Below, one piece after another: positions 1 to 10,900 of a stretch of DNA of 22,696 nt (position 1 is the first letter of the stretch; each line of letters starts with the position of its first letter). The stretch is from assembly GCA_016722045.1 (NCBI GenBank), contig JADKGY010000012.1:1-22696 (forward strand), written 5' to 3'. The notes beneath the pieces are model-generated. The model did not search any database. It saw only the letters and a program-made list of their open reading frames with translations, and had not been told where the DNA came from. Made by a program: the position numbers and the translations under genes. This DNA is from Candidatus Opimibacter skivensis (GTDB lineage: Bacteria; Bacteroidota; Bacteroidia; Chitinophagales; Saprospiraceae).

Positions 1-2095
1 AACGTAAACAATTTTTCTGCAAAACGAATTTGAAAGTTACAGGCCAGACTTCATAGCCTCCGGATTTGGTGAAACTATATCCGTACGGATGGTTTAGCCG
101 TAACGGAACAGGTTATTCAAACGGTGCAGTAAGTAGCTTCCGCCAGTGGTAGAGGTGAATGTTGACGTTAAACAACTTGAAAAAGCTTACCTGGATACAA
201 AGAGAAATGTAACCTGAATTATGCAGGTCCGCCTAACAATGTTCATTTATTGACAATCCATACTGGCAGGTATATGAAAACTACGAAAGCGATAACAGAA
301 ATCGTTTAGGATATGCTACCAATAATTATAAGTTATTTGACTGGCTCGATGTTTTCGGTCGCATCGTATTGATACATATGATGAATTACAGGAAGACAGA
401 GAGCTATCGGTAGCGTACCAAATCGTTTTGGTATCGGGAACCGACCGTGACGGAAGTATAGGCCTATCGATGTAGGTAGCGGGAATTCGCGAAAAACCTC
501 CTACCTCTGTCGAGAACAACTATGATTTATTCCTCAACTTCCATACAGATCTCGGGGAGAAATTCAACCTTTCCGGACTTCTGGATCAAGCCTTCGCAGA
601 ACTCAGTTCAATTCGATTTTTGCAGCTACCAATGGTGGTTTAGTCGTTCCAAGACTTTACGCTCTTCAGAATACTGTGTTTACTCTTCCTAATCCAATCG
701 AAAGGGATGAACATACCGGAGTTAACGGTTTTATTTGCTCAGGCTTCCTTGGGTTATGATAACTTCCTTTACCTGGATGGCTCTATCAGAAGAGATGAGT
801 CTTCTACCTTACCAAAAGGAAATAACGTCTACTACTATCCTGCTGTTTCTTTAAGTTTTGTATTTGACAAATTTATCGAAGCCGATTGGTTGAGCTTTGG
901 AAAACTTAGCGCCAATTATGCTGAAGTAGGTAACAGCAACCTTCAACCAGATAAATGACAGTTATGCTGTTAATTCCGCATTCGGAGGTGCAAGTTCTTC
1001 TTTACCTAATACCAAGAAGAATTCTGAATTACAGCCAGAACGTACTAACAGCTACGAAATCGGTTTAGAAATGAGATTCCTTAACAGCCGTCTGGGTTTT
1101 GAAGCCGCTTATTACAAGACAAATTCTATTAATCAGATTTTGCCTATTCGTACTTCTTCTGCTACTGGTTATTACTACAAGGTCATCAATGCAGGGAATA
1201 TCGAAAATAAGGGTATTGAACTTACTGTTGATGTTGTACCAGTCCGCACTACTAATTTTAACTGGAACATTTTATTCAACTGGACACAAAACCGTAACAA
1301 AGTACTTGAACTCACAGAAGGCCTTACTAATCTTCAACTTGGTTCTTACAAGGTGGTGTAACGTTGAATGCTAAAGTGGGCCAACCATATGGTGTCATTT
1401 TTGGTAAGACATATAAATTATATGACAACGGTACTCCAAATGACCCAACTGATGATACACAAAGACTTATCAGTGCCTCAGGTAGAAATGTAAGTACATC
1501 AAATTCTGACAACGTCATCGGCGATCCTAATCCTGATTGGACAGGCGGTGTTATGAACAAACTTTCTTACAAAAACTGGGCTTTAAGCTTCCTTGTTGAT
1601 ATTCAACATGGCGGTGATATCTTCTCCCTTGATTTATATTATGGTTTGGCTACAGGTCTTTATGAAGAATCTGTTGGATTGAACGATCTTGGCAATCCAG
1701 TGAGAGACCCATTGACTGCTGATGCTACTTCTGGTGGTATTATCAATCAGGGTGTCACTGCAGATGGACAACCAAACACAAAGAGAGTAAATGGTAACAA
1801 TTATCTGGCAACAGGTTATGCTTATCACCCACAAAGTGAATTCATATATGATGCGAGCTATGTCAAACTTAGAGAAGTATCGCTTTCATATTCATTCCCT
1901 AAGAAATGGTTGACAAAGACAATGTTCGAAGACATATCTCTGAGCTTTGTAGGTAACAACCTTTGGATCATCAGTAAGAACTTACCTCATGCTGATCCTG
2001 AATCAGGATTGGGTGCTGGTAATCTTCAGGGTTATTCTATCAGCTCACTGCCGTCCACCAAAGACTTTTCTTTCAATTTAAATGTCAGATTCTAA
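1..2095 (+). CDS. SusC/RagA-like TonB-linked outer-membrane transporter, C-terminal part, frameshifted
   Basis: Energy-dependent outer-membrane importer that pairs with a SusD lipoprotein to take up oligosaccharides or other oligomers; the substrate cannot be told from this sequence. The visible part is most of the beta-barrel. Fragments spell typical SusC text: NPYWQVYENYESDNRNR near 258-308, NNYDLFLNFHTDLGEKFNLS near 510, then ELQPERTNSYEIGLEMRF, INAGNIENKGIELTVD, GDPNPDWTGG, YDASYVKLREVSLSYSFP, and a C terminus ending FNLNVRF at 2095. The signal peptide, carboxypeptidase-D-like domain and plug lie left of the window. Before ~700 the frame is lost repeatedly; later shifts fall near 955 and 1345-1355. 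The next gene starts one base after the stop, as in a susCD operon. The family call is firm. The breaks look like sequence errors, though real decay cannot be excluded for the first 700 bp. Confidence 0.9.
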
Positions 2096-2096
2096 T

Positions 2097-3578
2097 ATGA
2101 AAAATAAATTCTTACTTCTTGGGCTCATTCTGGCATTTGTGGCTTGTAATGACCTCACAGATCTAAATATCGATAAAAAGAACCCTTTGCAGTACCAGGG
2201 GAAACACTCTTTACTTCTGCACAAAAGAACCTCGTCGACCAGATGGTCAGTACCAACGTGAATTTCAATATTTTCAGATTGATCGTTCAACAATGGACTG
2301 AGACTACCTACACAGATGAGGCTAATTATGACTTCGCTACACGAGCTATCCCTTTCCAGCACTGGGATGAGCTTTACAGGAGAACCTTAGCTAATTTCAA
2401 GGAATCTGCAAAGATCATAGCTACTGATGAAGCTGTTGCTGATGAGCAAATCAAGGCTAAGAATAACAGACTCGCGATCATAGAGGTCATGGAAGTCTAT
2501 ACGTATTCTGTCCTTGTTGAATCATTTGGTAACATTCCATATTCAGAAGCTTTGAATATTGATATCCTGACTCCGAAATATGATGATGGATTGACAGTAT
2601 ACAAGGATCTTATCGCCCGCCTTAATACAGCCATTGGAACATTGGATGGCGGTTTCGGAAGCTTTAATGCCAGTGCGGATAACATCTATGGTGGTGACAC
2701 AAAAATGGATCGCTTTTGCCAATTCGCTTAAACTGAGGATGGGTATGACCATTGCTGATGTCGCTTCTGAGGCAGCTCTTGCTAAATCAACTGTTGAGTC
2801 TGCAGCAGCAAATGCTATCGGTTCAAATGCTGACAATGCAGCTGTTCATTATCTTTCTTCTACACCTAATACGAATCCACTTTATGTTGATCTCGTAGCT
2901 TCAGGTCGTCAGGACTTCATCGGTGCCAACACTTTTGTTGACAAACTGAATGCGCTCAATGATCCAAGAAGACAATTTTTCTTCCAGCATAACAATGTGG
3001 ATATTGATACCACTCCTGCAGTTGAAGAATATTTAGGCGGAACATATGGTGAGAATAGTATTTTCAGCCAATTCTCAAATGTAAGTTACGGGACTGATCC
3101 TGGAAATTTTGCACTTCTTGAGCCTACTTATCCTGGTACAATCATGAGTGCTGCAGAAGTTCATTTTTTACTTGCTGAAGCTGCAGCCAGAGGATATAAC
3201 GTATCCGGTACTGCTGAAGAGCATTATAATGAGGGTATCACTTCTTCCATAGAAGAGTGGGGTGGTTCTCAAGCTGATGCAGATGCTTATCTCGCAAACC
3301 CGGATGTTGCATATGCAACAGCAGCGGGTACATGGCAGGAAAAGATCGGCACACAGGCCTGGATCGCTTTATACAACAGAGGTTTTGAAGCATGGGGTAC
3401 CTGGCGTCGCCTTGATTATCCTGAGTTGACAGCTCCTCCTGAAGCAAGAAGTGGCGTACCTACACGTCTTCCATATCCTATCCAGGAGCAGACATTGAAT
3501 GGTGATCAGTATCACCTAGCTGCCACAGCAATTGGCGGAGATGAAGCTGATGTAAAACTATTCTTTGATGTACATTGA
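2097..3578 (+). CDS. SusD/RagB-like nutrient-binding lipoprotein, frameshifted
   Basis: Surface lipoprotein that sits as a lid on the SusC barrel and binds its substrate. The ATG at 2097 directly follows the SusC stop and opens a lipoprotein signal: MKNKFLLLGLILAFVAC, with the cysteine of lipobox FVAC as the acylation site. The start of the mature protein and the motifs FANSLKLRMGM, PGTIMSAAEVHFLLAEAAARG and YNRGFEAWGTWRRLDYPE are characteristic of the SusD/RagB helical (TPR-like) fold, SusD-like 2 type. Two single-base errors break it: a missing T near 2186-2190 (expected AVPGETLF follows) and an extra A in the A run near 2702-2706 (GGDTKWIAFANS restored). They cancel, giving about 493 residues, normal for the family. 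Cotranscribed with the SusC gene and followed by a terminator. Confidence 0.93.
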
Positions 3579-3610
3579 TTTGACTTAAGATCTAAGGATC
3601 TTATACATAC

Positions 3611-3650
3611 AAAAGGGCTGATTCCACCTCGGAGTCAGCCCTTTTCTTTA
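3611..3650 (+). terminator. Rho-independent terminator of the susCD operon
   Basis: A 15-bp stem (3611-3625 with 3631-3645, one G-T pair) closes a 5-base loop, ACCTC. The lower arm ends in CCCTTTT and is followed by a T-rich tract. It begins 33 bases after the SusD stop, so it ends the susCD transcript. The A-rich left arm could give some termination from the other strand. Confidence 0.9.
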
Positions 3651-3708
3651 TTAATTGTTGAATTCAAAAGTCCCCTTCAGGAGGTTTAGGGGCCACGTTA
3701 TTTAAGAC

Positions 3709-4220
3709 CACGCTATTTGAAGTTTGTAACTTCAAATCCATATATTGAATCAATGTAAATAAAGTAGAACATGTAAAGGCAGCTTGTAGCTGCCATCGAT
3801 AGTTTAAATTATCACGCTATTTGAAGTTTGTAACTTCAGATCAATATATCGAATCAAAGTCCAAATAAGTAGATCATGTATAAGCAGCTTGTAGCTGCCA
3901 TCGAAAATTTAAATTATCACGCTATTTGAAGTTTGTAACTTCAAATCAATATATTAAATCAAAGTCCAATAAATAGATCATGTAAAGGCAGCTTGTAGCT
4001 GCCATCGAAAATTAAATTATCACGCTATTTGAAGTTTGTAACTTCAAATCAATATATTAAATCAAAGTCCAATAAATAGATCATGTATAGGCAGCTTGTA
4101 GCTGCCATCGAAAATTTAAATTATCACGCTATTTGAAGTTTGTAACTTCAAATCAATATATTAAATCAAAGTCCAATAAATAGATCATGTATAAGCAGCT
4201 TGTAGCTGCTATAGAAAATC
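3709..4220. repeat. Tandem array of five ~104-bp units, each with two TGT-loop hairpins
   Basis: Units begin with CACGCTATTTGAAG at 3709, 3813, 3918, 4021 and 4125 (periods 104, 105, 103, 104). Each holds a first hairpin with arms TTTGAAGTT and AACTTCAAA around TGT, a ~45-base AT-rich spacer, a second hairpin GGCAGCT-TGT-AGCTGCC, and a link ending TTTAAATTAT. Units 3-5 are nearly identical; unit 1 is the most diverged. A partial unit start (CCACGTTATTTAAGA) precedes unit 1 at 3693. The array ends a few bases before the glycosyltransferase stop on the other strand. No open reading frame is apparent. It fills most of the 646-base gap between susD and the glycosyltransferase; besides it only the susCD terminator and a weak 5-bp stem (3673-3693) are visible there. 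Confidence 0.92.
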
Positions 4221-4224
4221 ACAA

Positions 4225-5882
4225 TTATTTGGGCATCCTTTTCAAAAACACAAATCCATTTTTACGATATAATTCTTTCAGATCTTCATACTTCTTATAA
4301 TCATCCACTCTATTAATCTTTGTGACGAAGTAAACAGGTTTATCAATGTTTCCTGTAAGCAACCAGTTTATATCATAGGATTGTACATTAAGCGGTTTCG
4401 CTTTTTGAGTATAGAATAATTCGCCATAACTTTTAAACCCCAGAGTCCGCACATAACAATCTTCACCCTGTCGCTGAATAAAAAAATCAATAGCCGCACC
4501 CTGCGAATATCTTTCAATTTTAGGAATCAAAATAGAAGATGCCATAAAAATCACGATAGCGGTTCCGGTAAAAAAAACCCAGGCGGACGTAATGAATTTT
4601 TTTCTATTCAATTTCCGCAGTCCGTAATAGATGACAAGTAACATGAATACACCCGGCAGGCACTCCCACCCTGACCAATAGACATCTGCGCCCATAGCAG
4701 CCTGTGCAAATTGATCCCGCACATAAGGAATGAATTTCCTGATATGCATCGCAAAAAAGGAAGCGTCATAAGGGCTATAGATATCAAACCACCCGTGATC
4801 GCTATGACATAAGGAATATATTGCTGCATGGTTTTCTCCTTCCTGTCCCACTTGTAAAATGTATACGCAGCCAGAAAAGAAACAGGAAACCAGGCTAATG
4901 ATGAATAATGAATGATACGCGATTGAACAATCGTAAATAAAATCATCACTACCCAGAATAGAATGAGCATCCAGAGCCTAAAGTCTTTTTCATAACGGGT
5001 ATTGTATGGCATTTTAAAAAAAGCGGGAAGAGCGAAAACAGATGCAGGAAACAGCCCAGGAGAATGACAACAAAATGATAACCAAAAAAACCTTTTTGGC
5101 CGGCATCATGTGTTGTGAATAATCTGATTTGATACCGTAGGAATTCAGTAATAAACCATGATCCGTTTTTCGCCGTCTCATAACCATACCAGGGCAATAT
5201 CACAAGTGCCGCGATCACTATGAATGCAAGAACATGCAGCCAGTTAAAATAAATTTTAAAACGATTATACACAAGGTAGACCATGCCCACTGCTCCAAAA
5301 AATGATCAAAGCAACAGGTCCTTTTGTCAGAATAGCGAAGACCCATAAATATCGCCGAGAAACAGATGTACGAAAATTTCTTTCTGTTCAATCCTTCTTT
5401 ATCCATCTCATTTCGTTTCCAGTGGTAGCAAATCAGGTAGTAGATGGAAATAAAAATAAAGAGATTGAACCAGGGGTCGATGATACCGGACTTGAAATAG
5501 AGATTCGGGAAAATAGAGCCACCATAAGCAAGTGCCCAGAACAAGCCAAACTTCCGGTCAAAAAGTCTGGTACCGAATAAGAATAAAACCAGGAGTGTAA
5601 CTATGCCACAAATCGCGTTGGGAAATCGGGCTGCAAATTCTGTAACAGAAAAAATCATCATCGCCGAACTTTGCATCCAGAAAAACATGGGCGGCTTTTC
5701 CCAGAACGGTTTGAAATCAATATAGACACGGCTATAATCATGCAGGACCATCATTTCACGGGAGCACTCCGCGAAATTGATCTCATCCCAATCAAATAAA
5801 TGTACAGATCCGAGAAAAGGAAAGAAAAAATCACCCCGATGATGATGATGATGATCACTTCATTGCGGAGAAGTAATTTCAT
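4225..5882 (-). CDS. ArnT/PMT-like GT-C membrane glycosyltransferase (GT39-type), frameshifted
   Basis: Polytopic inner-membrane enzyme that transfers a sugar from a lipid carrier to a protein, lipid A or another acceptor on the outer face; the exact donor and acceptor are not visible. After correction the N terminus carries the GT-C acidic motif DWDEINFAECSREM in the first periplasmic loop, followed by DFKPFWEKPPMFFW, both typical of PMT/ArnT enzymes. Many hydrophobic helices follow, with motifs GLAILTKGPVAL, LVILPWYGYE and YSSLAWFPVSFLAAY, and a soluble C-terminal tail. The chosen start (5882) puts a membrane helix first; that helix contains six consecutive Ile codons. Shifts lie near 5817-5832, 5330-5337, 5297-5302, 5016-5022 and 4753-4758, mostly in A/T runs. 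Corrected length is ~552 residues, normal for the family. Probably cotranscribed with the lipoprotein gene 44 bases upstream. Confidence 0.85.
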
Positions 5883-5926
5883 ACGTACGGTTTAGGTGAC
5901 GCAAATGTAAAGAATGTTTCTTAGGC

Positions 5927-6466
5927 CTATTGCTGGAGGTCGCCCACACTCAGCACGTTCATCTGCTCATCAAGTTTGATGTAATAGTGATGTTGCACTG
6001 GGGCTCCATTGCCACCTTTTGAACTAAAGGAAAAATCCATGCCGATAAATTTAATAATTTGAGCCTGCTCAGGTTTCGACGTTGCCTGTAGGCTATCGAG
6101 TTTATGTTGCAGAACATACAAGGTTGTTTTGCCCCTCGTGATATCCAGTAGATTTTGTTGCAGCATCTGGTCATTTGGATGTTGTTCCAGTCCTTTTTTA
6201 AACGTTGTTTCTAAGGAATCCATTTTTTTTAATCGTTTGTCCTTATTGATCAATTGAAGGGATACGGATTCCATTTGGCGGGTTAAAAAATCTTTTTCTG
6301 TCACAGTGTCCATTTCTGTGATCCCGATGAATTGATAATCATCTCCTGCATATCCATGCGCTTTGAGATATGTTTCGATATTTGATTGCATTTTACTAGT
6401 CTGATGACTGGCTGACTTGCAATTGATGAGGACTGTGGCGATGACCAATAAGAGGAGATATTTCAT
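5927..6466 (-). CDS. Small lipoprotein of unknown family
   Basis: Intact 179-residue frame, one of the few long genes here without a break. The N terminus MKYLLLLVIATVLINC is a lipoprotein signal with the acylated cysteine at 16 (lipobox LINC). The mature part has a polar linker, a Lys/Glu/Gln-rich stretch at about residues 65-130 likely to be helical or coiled coil, and a C-terminal beta-like segment (HHYYIKLDEQMNVLSVGDLQQ from about 158). I do not recognise the family. It lies 44 bases upstream of the glycosyltransferase on the same strand, suggesting one transcript, and is divergent from the MFS gene at 6598. It could be a periplasmic accessory protein, but nothing shows that directly. Confidence 0.75.
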   Translation of the reverse strand: MKYLLLLVIATVLINCKSASHQTSKMQSNIETYLKAHGYAGDDYQFIGITEMDTVTEKDFLTRQMESVSLQLINKDKRLKKMDSLETTFKKGLEQHPNDQMLQQNLLDITRGKTTLYVLQHKLDSLQATSKPEQAQIIKFIGMDFSFSSKGGNGAPVQHHYYIKLDEQMNVLSVGDLQQ

Positions 6467-6597
6467 ACCCGGACTTTTTTAAATTCAGGCAATGATAGAG
6501 ATATTTACCTGTATTTCCATGAAGATTGTAGTTGGGCTTAAAAAGTAACCAGCACCTAAAATATTCTAAATTGCACGCTTTCTCATTGTGAATAATC

Positions 6598-7919
6598 ATG
6601 ACGATAAATAAAGCTGAAAAGAAATTGTACCGGGCATGGAGCATGTATGATTGGGCCAATTCGGCCTATAATCTTGTCATTACGGCCACCATTTTCCCGA
6701 TTTATTACCTTGCCATTTCAGGAGATGGAGATGACTCCACGCTTGATTATGTTTCTTTTTTTGGGTGGAAAGTCATCAATAGTGCCCTTTTAAATTATGC
6801 GTTGGCCTTTGCTTACCTGGTCATCGCGTTTTTATCACCTATCCTGTCATCTATAGCGGATTATGAAGGCAATAAGAAAAGATTTATGCAGCTCTTTTGT
6901 TACGTAGGCTCAGGAGCTTGTGTGGGGATGTACTTTTTTTTATCCGGGCCATCTTGAGCTTGGAATTATTCTTGCCATTTTAGCTGCCATTGGGTATTGT
7001 GGGAGTCTTGTTTTTATAATGCATTCCTTCCGGAAATAGCCGCAGTAGAATATCGCGATAAATTAAGTGCGCAAGGCTATGCGTATGGATATATCGGCAG
7101 TGTAATTCTTCAATTGATATGTTTTGTATTTGTGATGATGACATTTACAGATTCCACATTTGCGCCGAGGTTATCTTTTTTGCTTGTCGGATTGTGGTGG
7201 TTTGGATTTGCACAGATTGCATTTCGTGTATTACCCTTAGGTAAACCCATGCCAAAAGACTTCACACATAGTGTGATCACCAATGGATTCCGTGAATTGA
7301 AAAAGTATGGCATCAGATCCAGGACATGCCATTTCTCAAATCCTATCTCACCGCTTTTTTCTTTTACAGCATGGGTGTGCAGACGGTCATGCTGGCCTCG
7401 GCAGAATTTGCCAGTAAGGAAATAAAAAAACAAGTCGATGGCCAGTGGGTCAATATGGAAGCCAAAGATTTGATTATCACCATATTGCTCATCCAATTAG
7501 TAGCGATCCTCGGTGCCATGCTGATGGCCAGGCTTTCAAAAATTATCGGCAATATCAAAGTTCTTATGTTGACAGTATTGCTGTGGATAGCCATTTGTGC
7601 TGCTGCATATTTCATCACGACAGCTATGCATTTTTATCTGATTGCGGTCATGATCGGATTGGTGATGGGCGGTATTCAATCTATGAGTCGTTCTACATAT
7701 TCGAAGATCATGCCGCCCACAAAGGACACCACATCATTCTTCAGCTTCTATGATGTAACAGAAAAAATAGCCATTGTCATCGGCATGTTTTCATTTGGCT
7801 TTATCGAACATGTCACCGGCAATATGCGGAATTCAATTTTCGCGTTAGGCGGATTTTTTATCCTTGGGTTTTTCTTTCTTCTTGTAACAAATAAGAAAGG
7901 CAAATTGGCTATTAGCTGA
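6598..7919 (+). CDS. MFS transporter of the UMF1 / Atg22-like family, frameshifted
   Basis: Twelve-helix inner-membrane transporter. The N terminus has the UMF1/Atg22 signature WSMYDWANSAYNLVITATIF followed by PIYY; later motifs are YNAFLPEIA, YGYIGSV, FFFYSMGVQTVMLASAEFA, GGIQSMSRSTYSKIMP and FFSFYDVTEKIAIVIGMF. Homologues include fungal vacuolar amino-acid effluxers; bacterial substrates are mostly unknown. Three breaks at homopolymers: an extra T in the 8-T run 6934-6941, a missing T at 7011-7015, and a missing base at the A run 7300-7304 (KVWHQIQDMPFLKSYL restored). Corrected length is about 440 residues, usual for the family. The stop lies 9 bases from the convergent stop of the giant gene; no terminator hairpin fits between them. 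Confidence 0.9.
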
Positions 7920-7928
7920 AGTTGATGT

Positions 7929-10900
7929 TTATCTTAAAAGGGTGACATCTCCTGTAAGCTGTAATACCTTCCCTTTCTTATTCGTCGCCGAAAGCCTATA
8001 CACGTATACTCCCGGATTTAATGGCTTGCCTTTCAATGATCCATCCCATCCAATATTTGACTGATTGGGCGTAAAGTTGGAAGGAGATGAGTAAACTAAT
8101 TCTCCCCAACGGCTGTAAATCTCAAAATATTCTATAGTCGTCACAGAGGGATCAGGTAAAGGTGCAAGCAGATCATTGACTCCATCCCCATTAGGCAAAA
8201 AGATCGTCGGAACATAAATGCTGCTATGCAGAAGTACTTTAATCTTAATATCATCACTATACAGACATCCTTTACTATCAATCGCGAATAGCATATACTC
8301 CTGATCAGTCTCCGGTTTAATCCAATTGTCCAACACCAATGGATCTATGAGCGTCAAATCACCCGTCCAGTAAAATGAATCCGGAATGAAACTGATCAAC
8401 GGTTTGATCTCCACGCTATCGCCCACCAGGATTGTCTTGTCAGGCCCAAGATCCAACGTCTCAGAACTCACAGATTGAACCATAATATTGAACGTGATCG
8501 CACAACTGAATCCATCGAGCAAATCAATTTTATAATTACCGACTTTCAGTCCATTGAAAGTGTATGGGAAGGATAACACAGGTTGCATGTTGCCACCATT
8601 GATAGAAATAAAAAATGGTCCATTTCCACCTGTGATGGCATTCAATATGATCTGGCCATCCTGATCGCCCGGACATGTAATGTCCACTATACTGACATCA
8701 GGCACCATCTCTGTATAGACATTGACATTAATTTGTTTCTCTTCCCGGCAGCCCAATTCATCCAGACTGACGAAAGTATATGTGCCTGCAGTTCCAACCT
8801 CAAGAGAATTTTGATAGAGACTGTCATTATTGACAATCCAGAATGAGACTGCATTTCCCTTTGCCCCGGACACAACAGCATTAAATGTTGTTTTCTCATC
8901 AGGGCACAATGAAATATTGTCCGGAAGATTGGATATGGTCAAGGTACATGCACAATCGGGAGCAGAAATTATTAAGTTACTTGTACAGAGCCCACCGCCA
9001 TTGGAAGCAGATACCTGAAGATTCGTTAAAAAGTGTCAATCCGTCAATGAGATATTGTCCATTGCCGATTGAAGTCAGGTTGCCTTGCGTATTTGTAATA
9101 TTTGCAGTATTGGAAGTAATGATCGCTTCCCAGCTTTGAAGATCCGTAGCGCATTTCACCGAAGTGATCTGCAATGAGGGTGTAGAAATAACCTCTATCG
9201 TTATTTCAGCAAATGCATTACAACCTGCCACAGGATTCGTAAGGGAATATCGTAAAGTATAAAAACCAACATCCGAATTATTTGTGACAAATTTAGTCCC
9301 ATTGATCACCGCAGGTTTGGAACCAGCCGGTTTCCCTGTGATACTCCATGTGCCTGGCTCAGCCGTAATGAGGAAATTATTTAACTCCTGTATTGCGGAC
9401 TCGCTGCAGATACCCTGTGAAGGTGCAGACAATGCAACACTTGGACATGCACAATTGCGAATTATCAGGTTGACACCTACAGTATCATTTTTGCATGGCA
9501 ATACAGCATTCGACGTTGTATAGAAAACTGTATAATTTCCGGAAGCAAGTGTGGATGGATTGAACATGCTGGAACCCGTGATAGGTGCACTCACCGTATC
9601 GGGGAAAAACCAATGCCCGTTTTTATTTCCAAACGTAATGAGGGCATCAAAATTGACTTGTATATCTGCAGTGTCGCAATAGACCTGAGAGCCGGGAGCA
9701 ATGATAAAATAAGCTGATCCATCAATGGTGATCGTGATCGTTTCACTTGCAGGAGGACAAAAGCCTGTCTGATCCGTAGCCGTCAGCGTAAAGCTGACCG
9801 AACCCGCTGTGATGTCAGCAAGAGTAGGTGTATAACTAGTATTGAGTGCATTTGCATTTGCGACAGCGGCACTACCTGTTTCTGTCCAGTGGAATGTCAC
9901 GTTACTTCCACCACCACTTCCAAAAAGATTGATGACATCAGGCGCACACACAGTAGCATTGCTTCCGGCATCAACAAATGGTGATGTATGCAGTTGAATC
10001 TGAAATGCAGCCGTATCGACACAATCTGCAAGAATAACAGAACGAATAAATCGCAATACATACAGACCTGCATCCTTATTCGTCCCATTGAAATTATTTC
10101 CCACCAATGTTGCAGGATTAACACCTGCTGGAGTACTTACGAGTTGCCAGCTTCCATTGACACCAAATCCAACGTATGCAGAAAGATCCAAAGCACTCTG
10201 AGCAGAGCATAGCTCAATGCTATTAGTTTGAAGTAATGCAGGACAACTACAATCTGGTGCAGCCTGAAAAATACTGTTCGTACAACCGGTCGCCGTATTT
10301 GTAAGATCAAATGTGATATCTGTATCAAAAGGAATATTCGTCAGCGAGAAACTATCCGTTCCTGCTATGTGTGTCAGATTACCTACACTGACCAACACCA
10401 CATCTGCATCTGATGTAAAAGAAACTTCATACTCAAGTGCAACATCATCGCAGAGAATATTGTAAAGGTCTACTATGGGTAATGAATTGACGATTGCCTG
10501 AATTGTATCCGAACTCGGACAATTACCAGGAGAACTTGTGAAGAGATAATACCAGGCATCTCCATTTTGAGGTTGGATGATACCAGATACCGGAAGATTT
10601 GTTGTAAGATCAAACCATTGGCCACTTCCTCCTACGCCATTCAAAACTGTCGGAGCAAGTGTATTTAGATTTATGGTCTCCTGATCACAAAGAGTGGGAT
10701 CAGCCACCTGCTGAAGATCTGCTACAGGATAGACGTCAAATGGGATTTGTGTCCGGATACTGTAACAAAGATTCAATGGGTCAAGCGCTTCAGCATAATA
10801 AATGGCACTGACAGCACTCGGTGGTTGATACGTCAGACTGTTTTGTAAAAGAGCAACACCACCACTTGGTACATTATACCAATTAGCCACCATCCCCGGA

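Noticed and set aside
1..3578. SusC/SusD as pseudogenes
   Set aside because: Breaks are single-base, several of them at homopolymers, and the same pattern affects housekeeping genes throughout; motifs and lengths are restored across them.
3709..4220. CRISPR array
   Set aside because: Periods are ~104 bp and the whole unit repeats, with no variable spacers and no cas genes nearby.
6934..6941. Programmed frameshift at the 8-T run of the UMF1-like gene
   Set aside because: Similar shifts occur at runs of many lengths in nearly all long genes, and a second opposite shift follows at 7011-7015; sequencing error is simpler.
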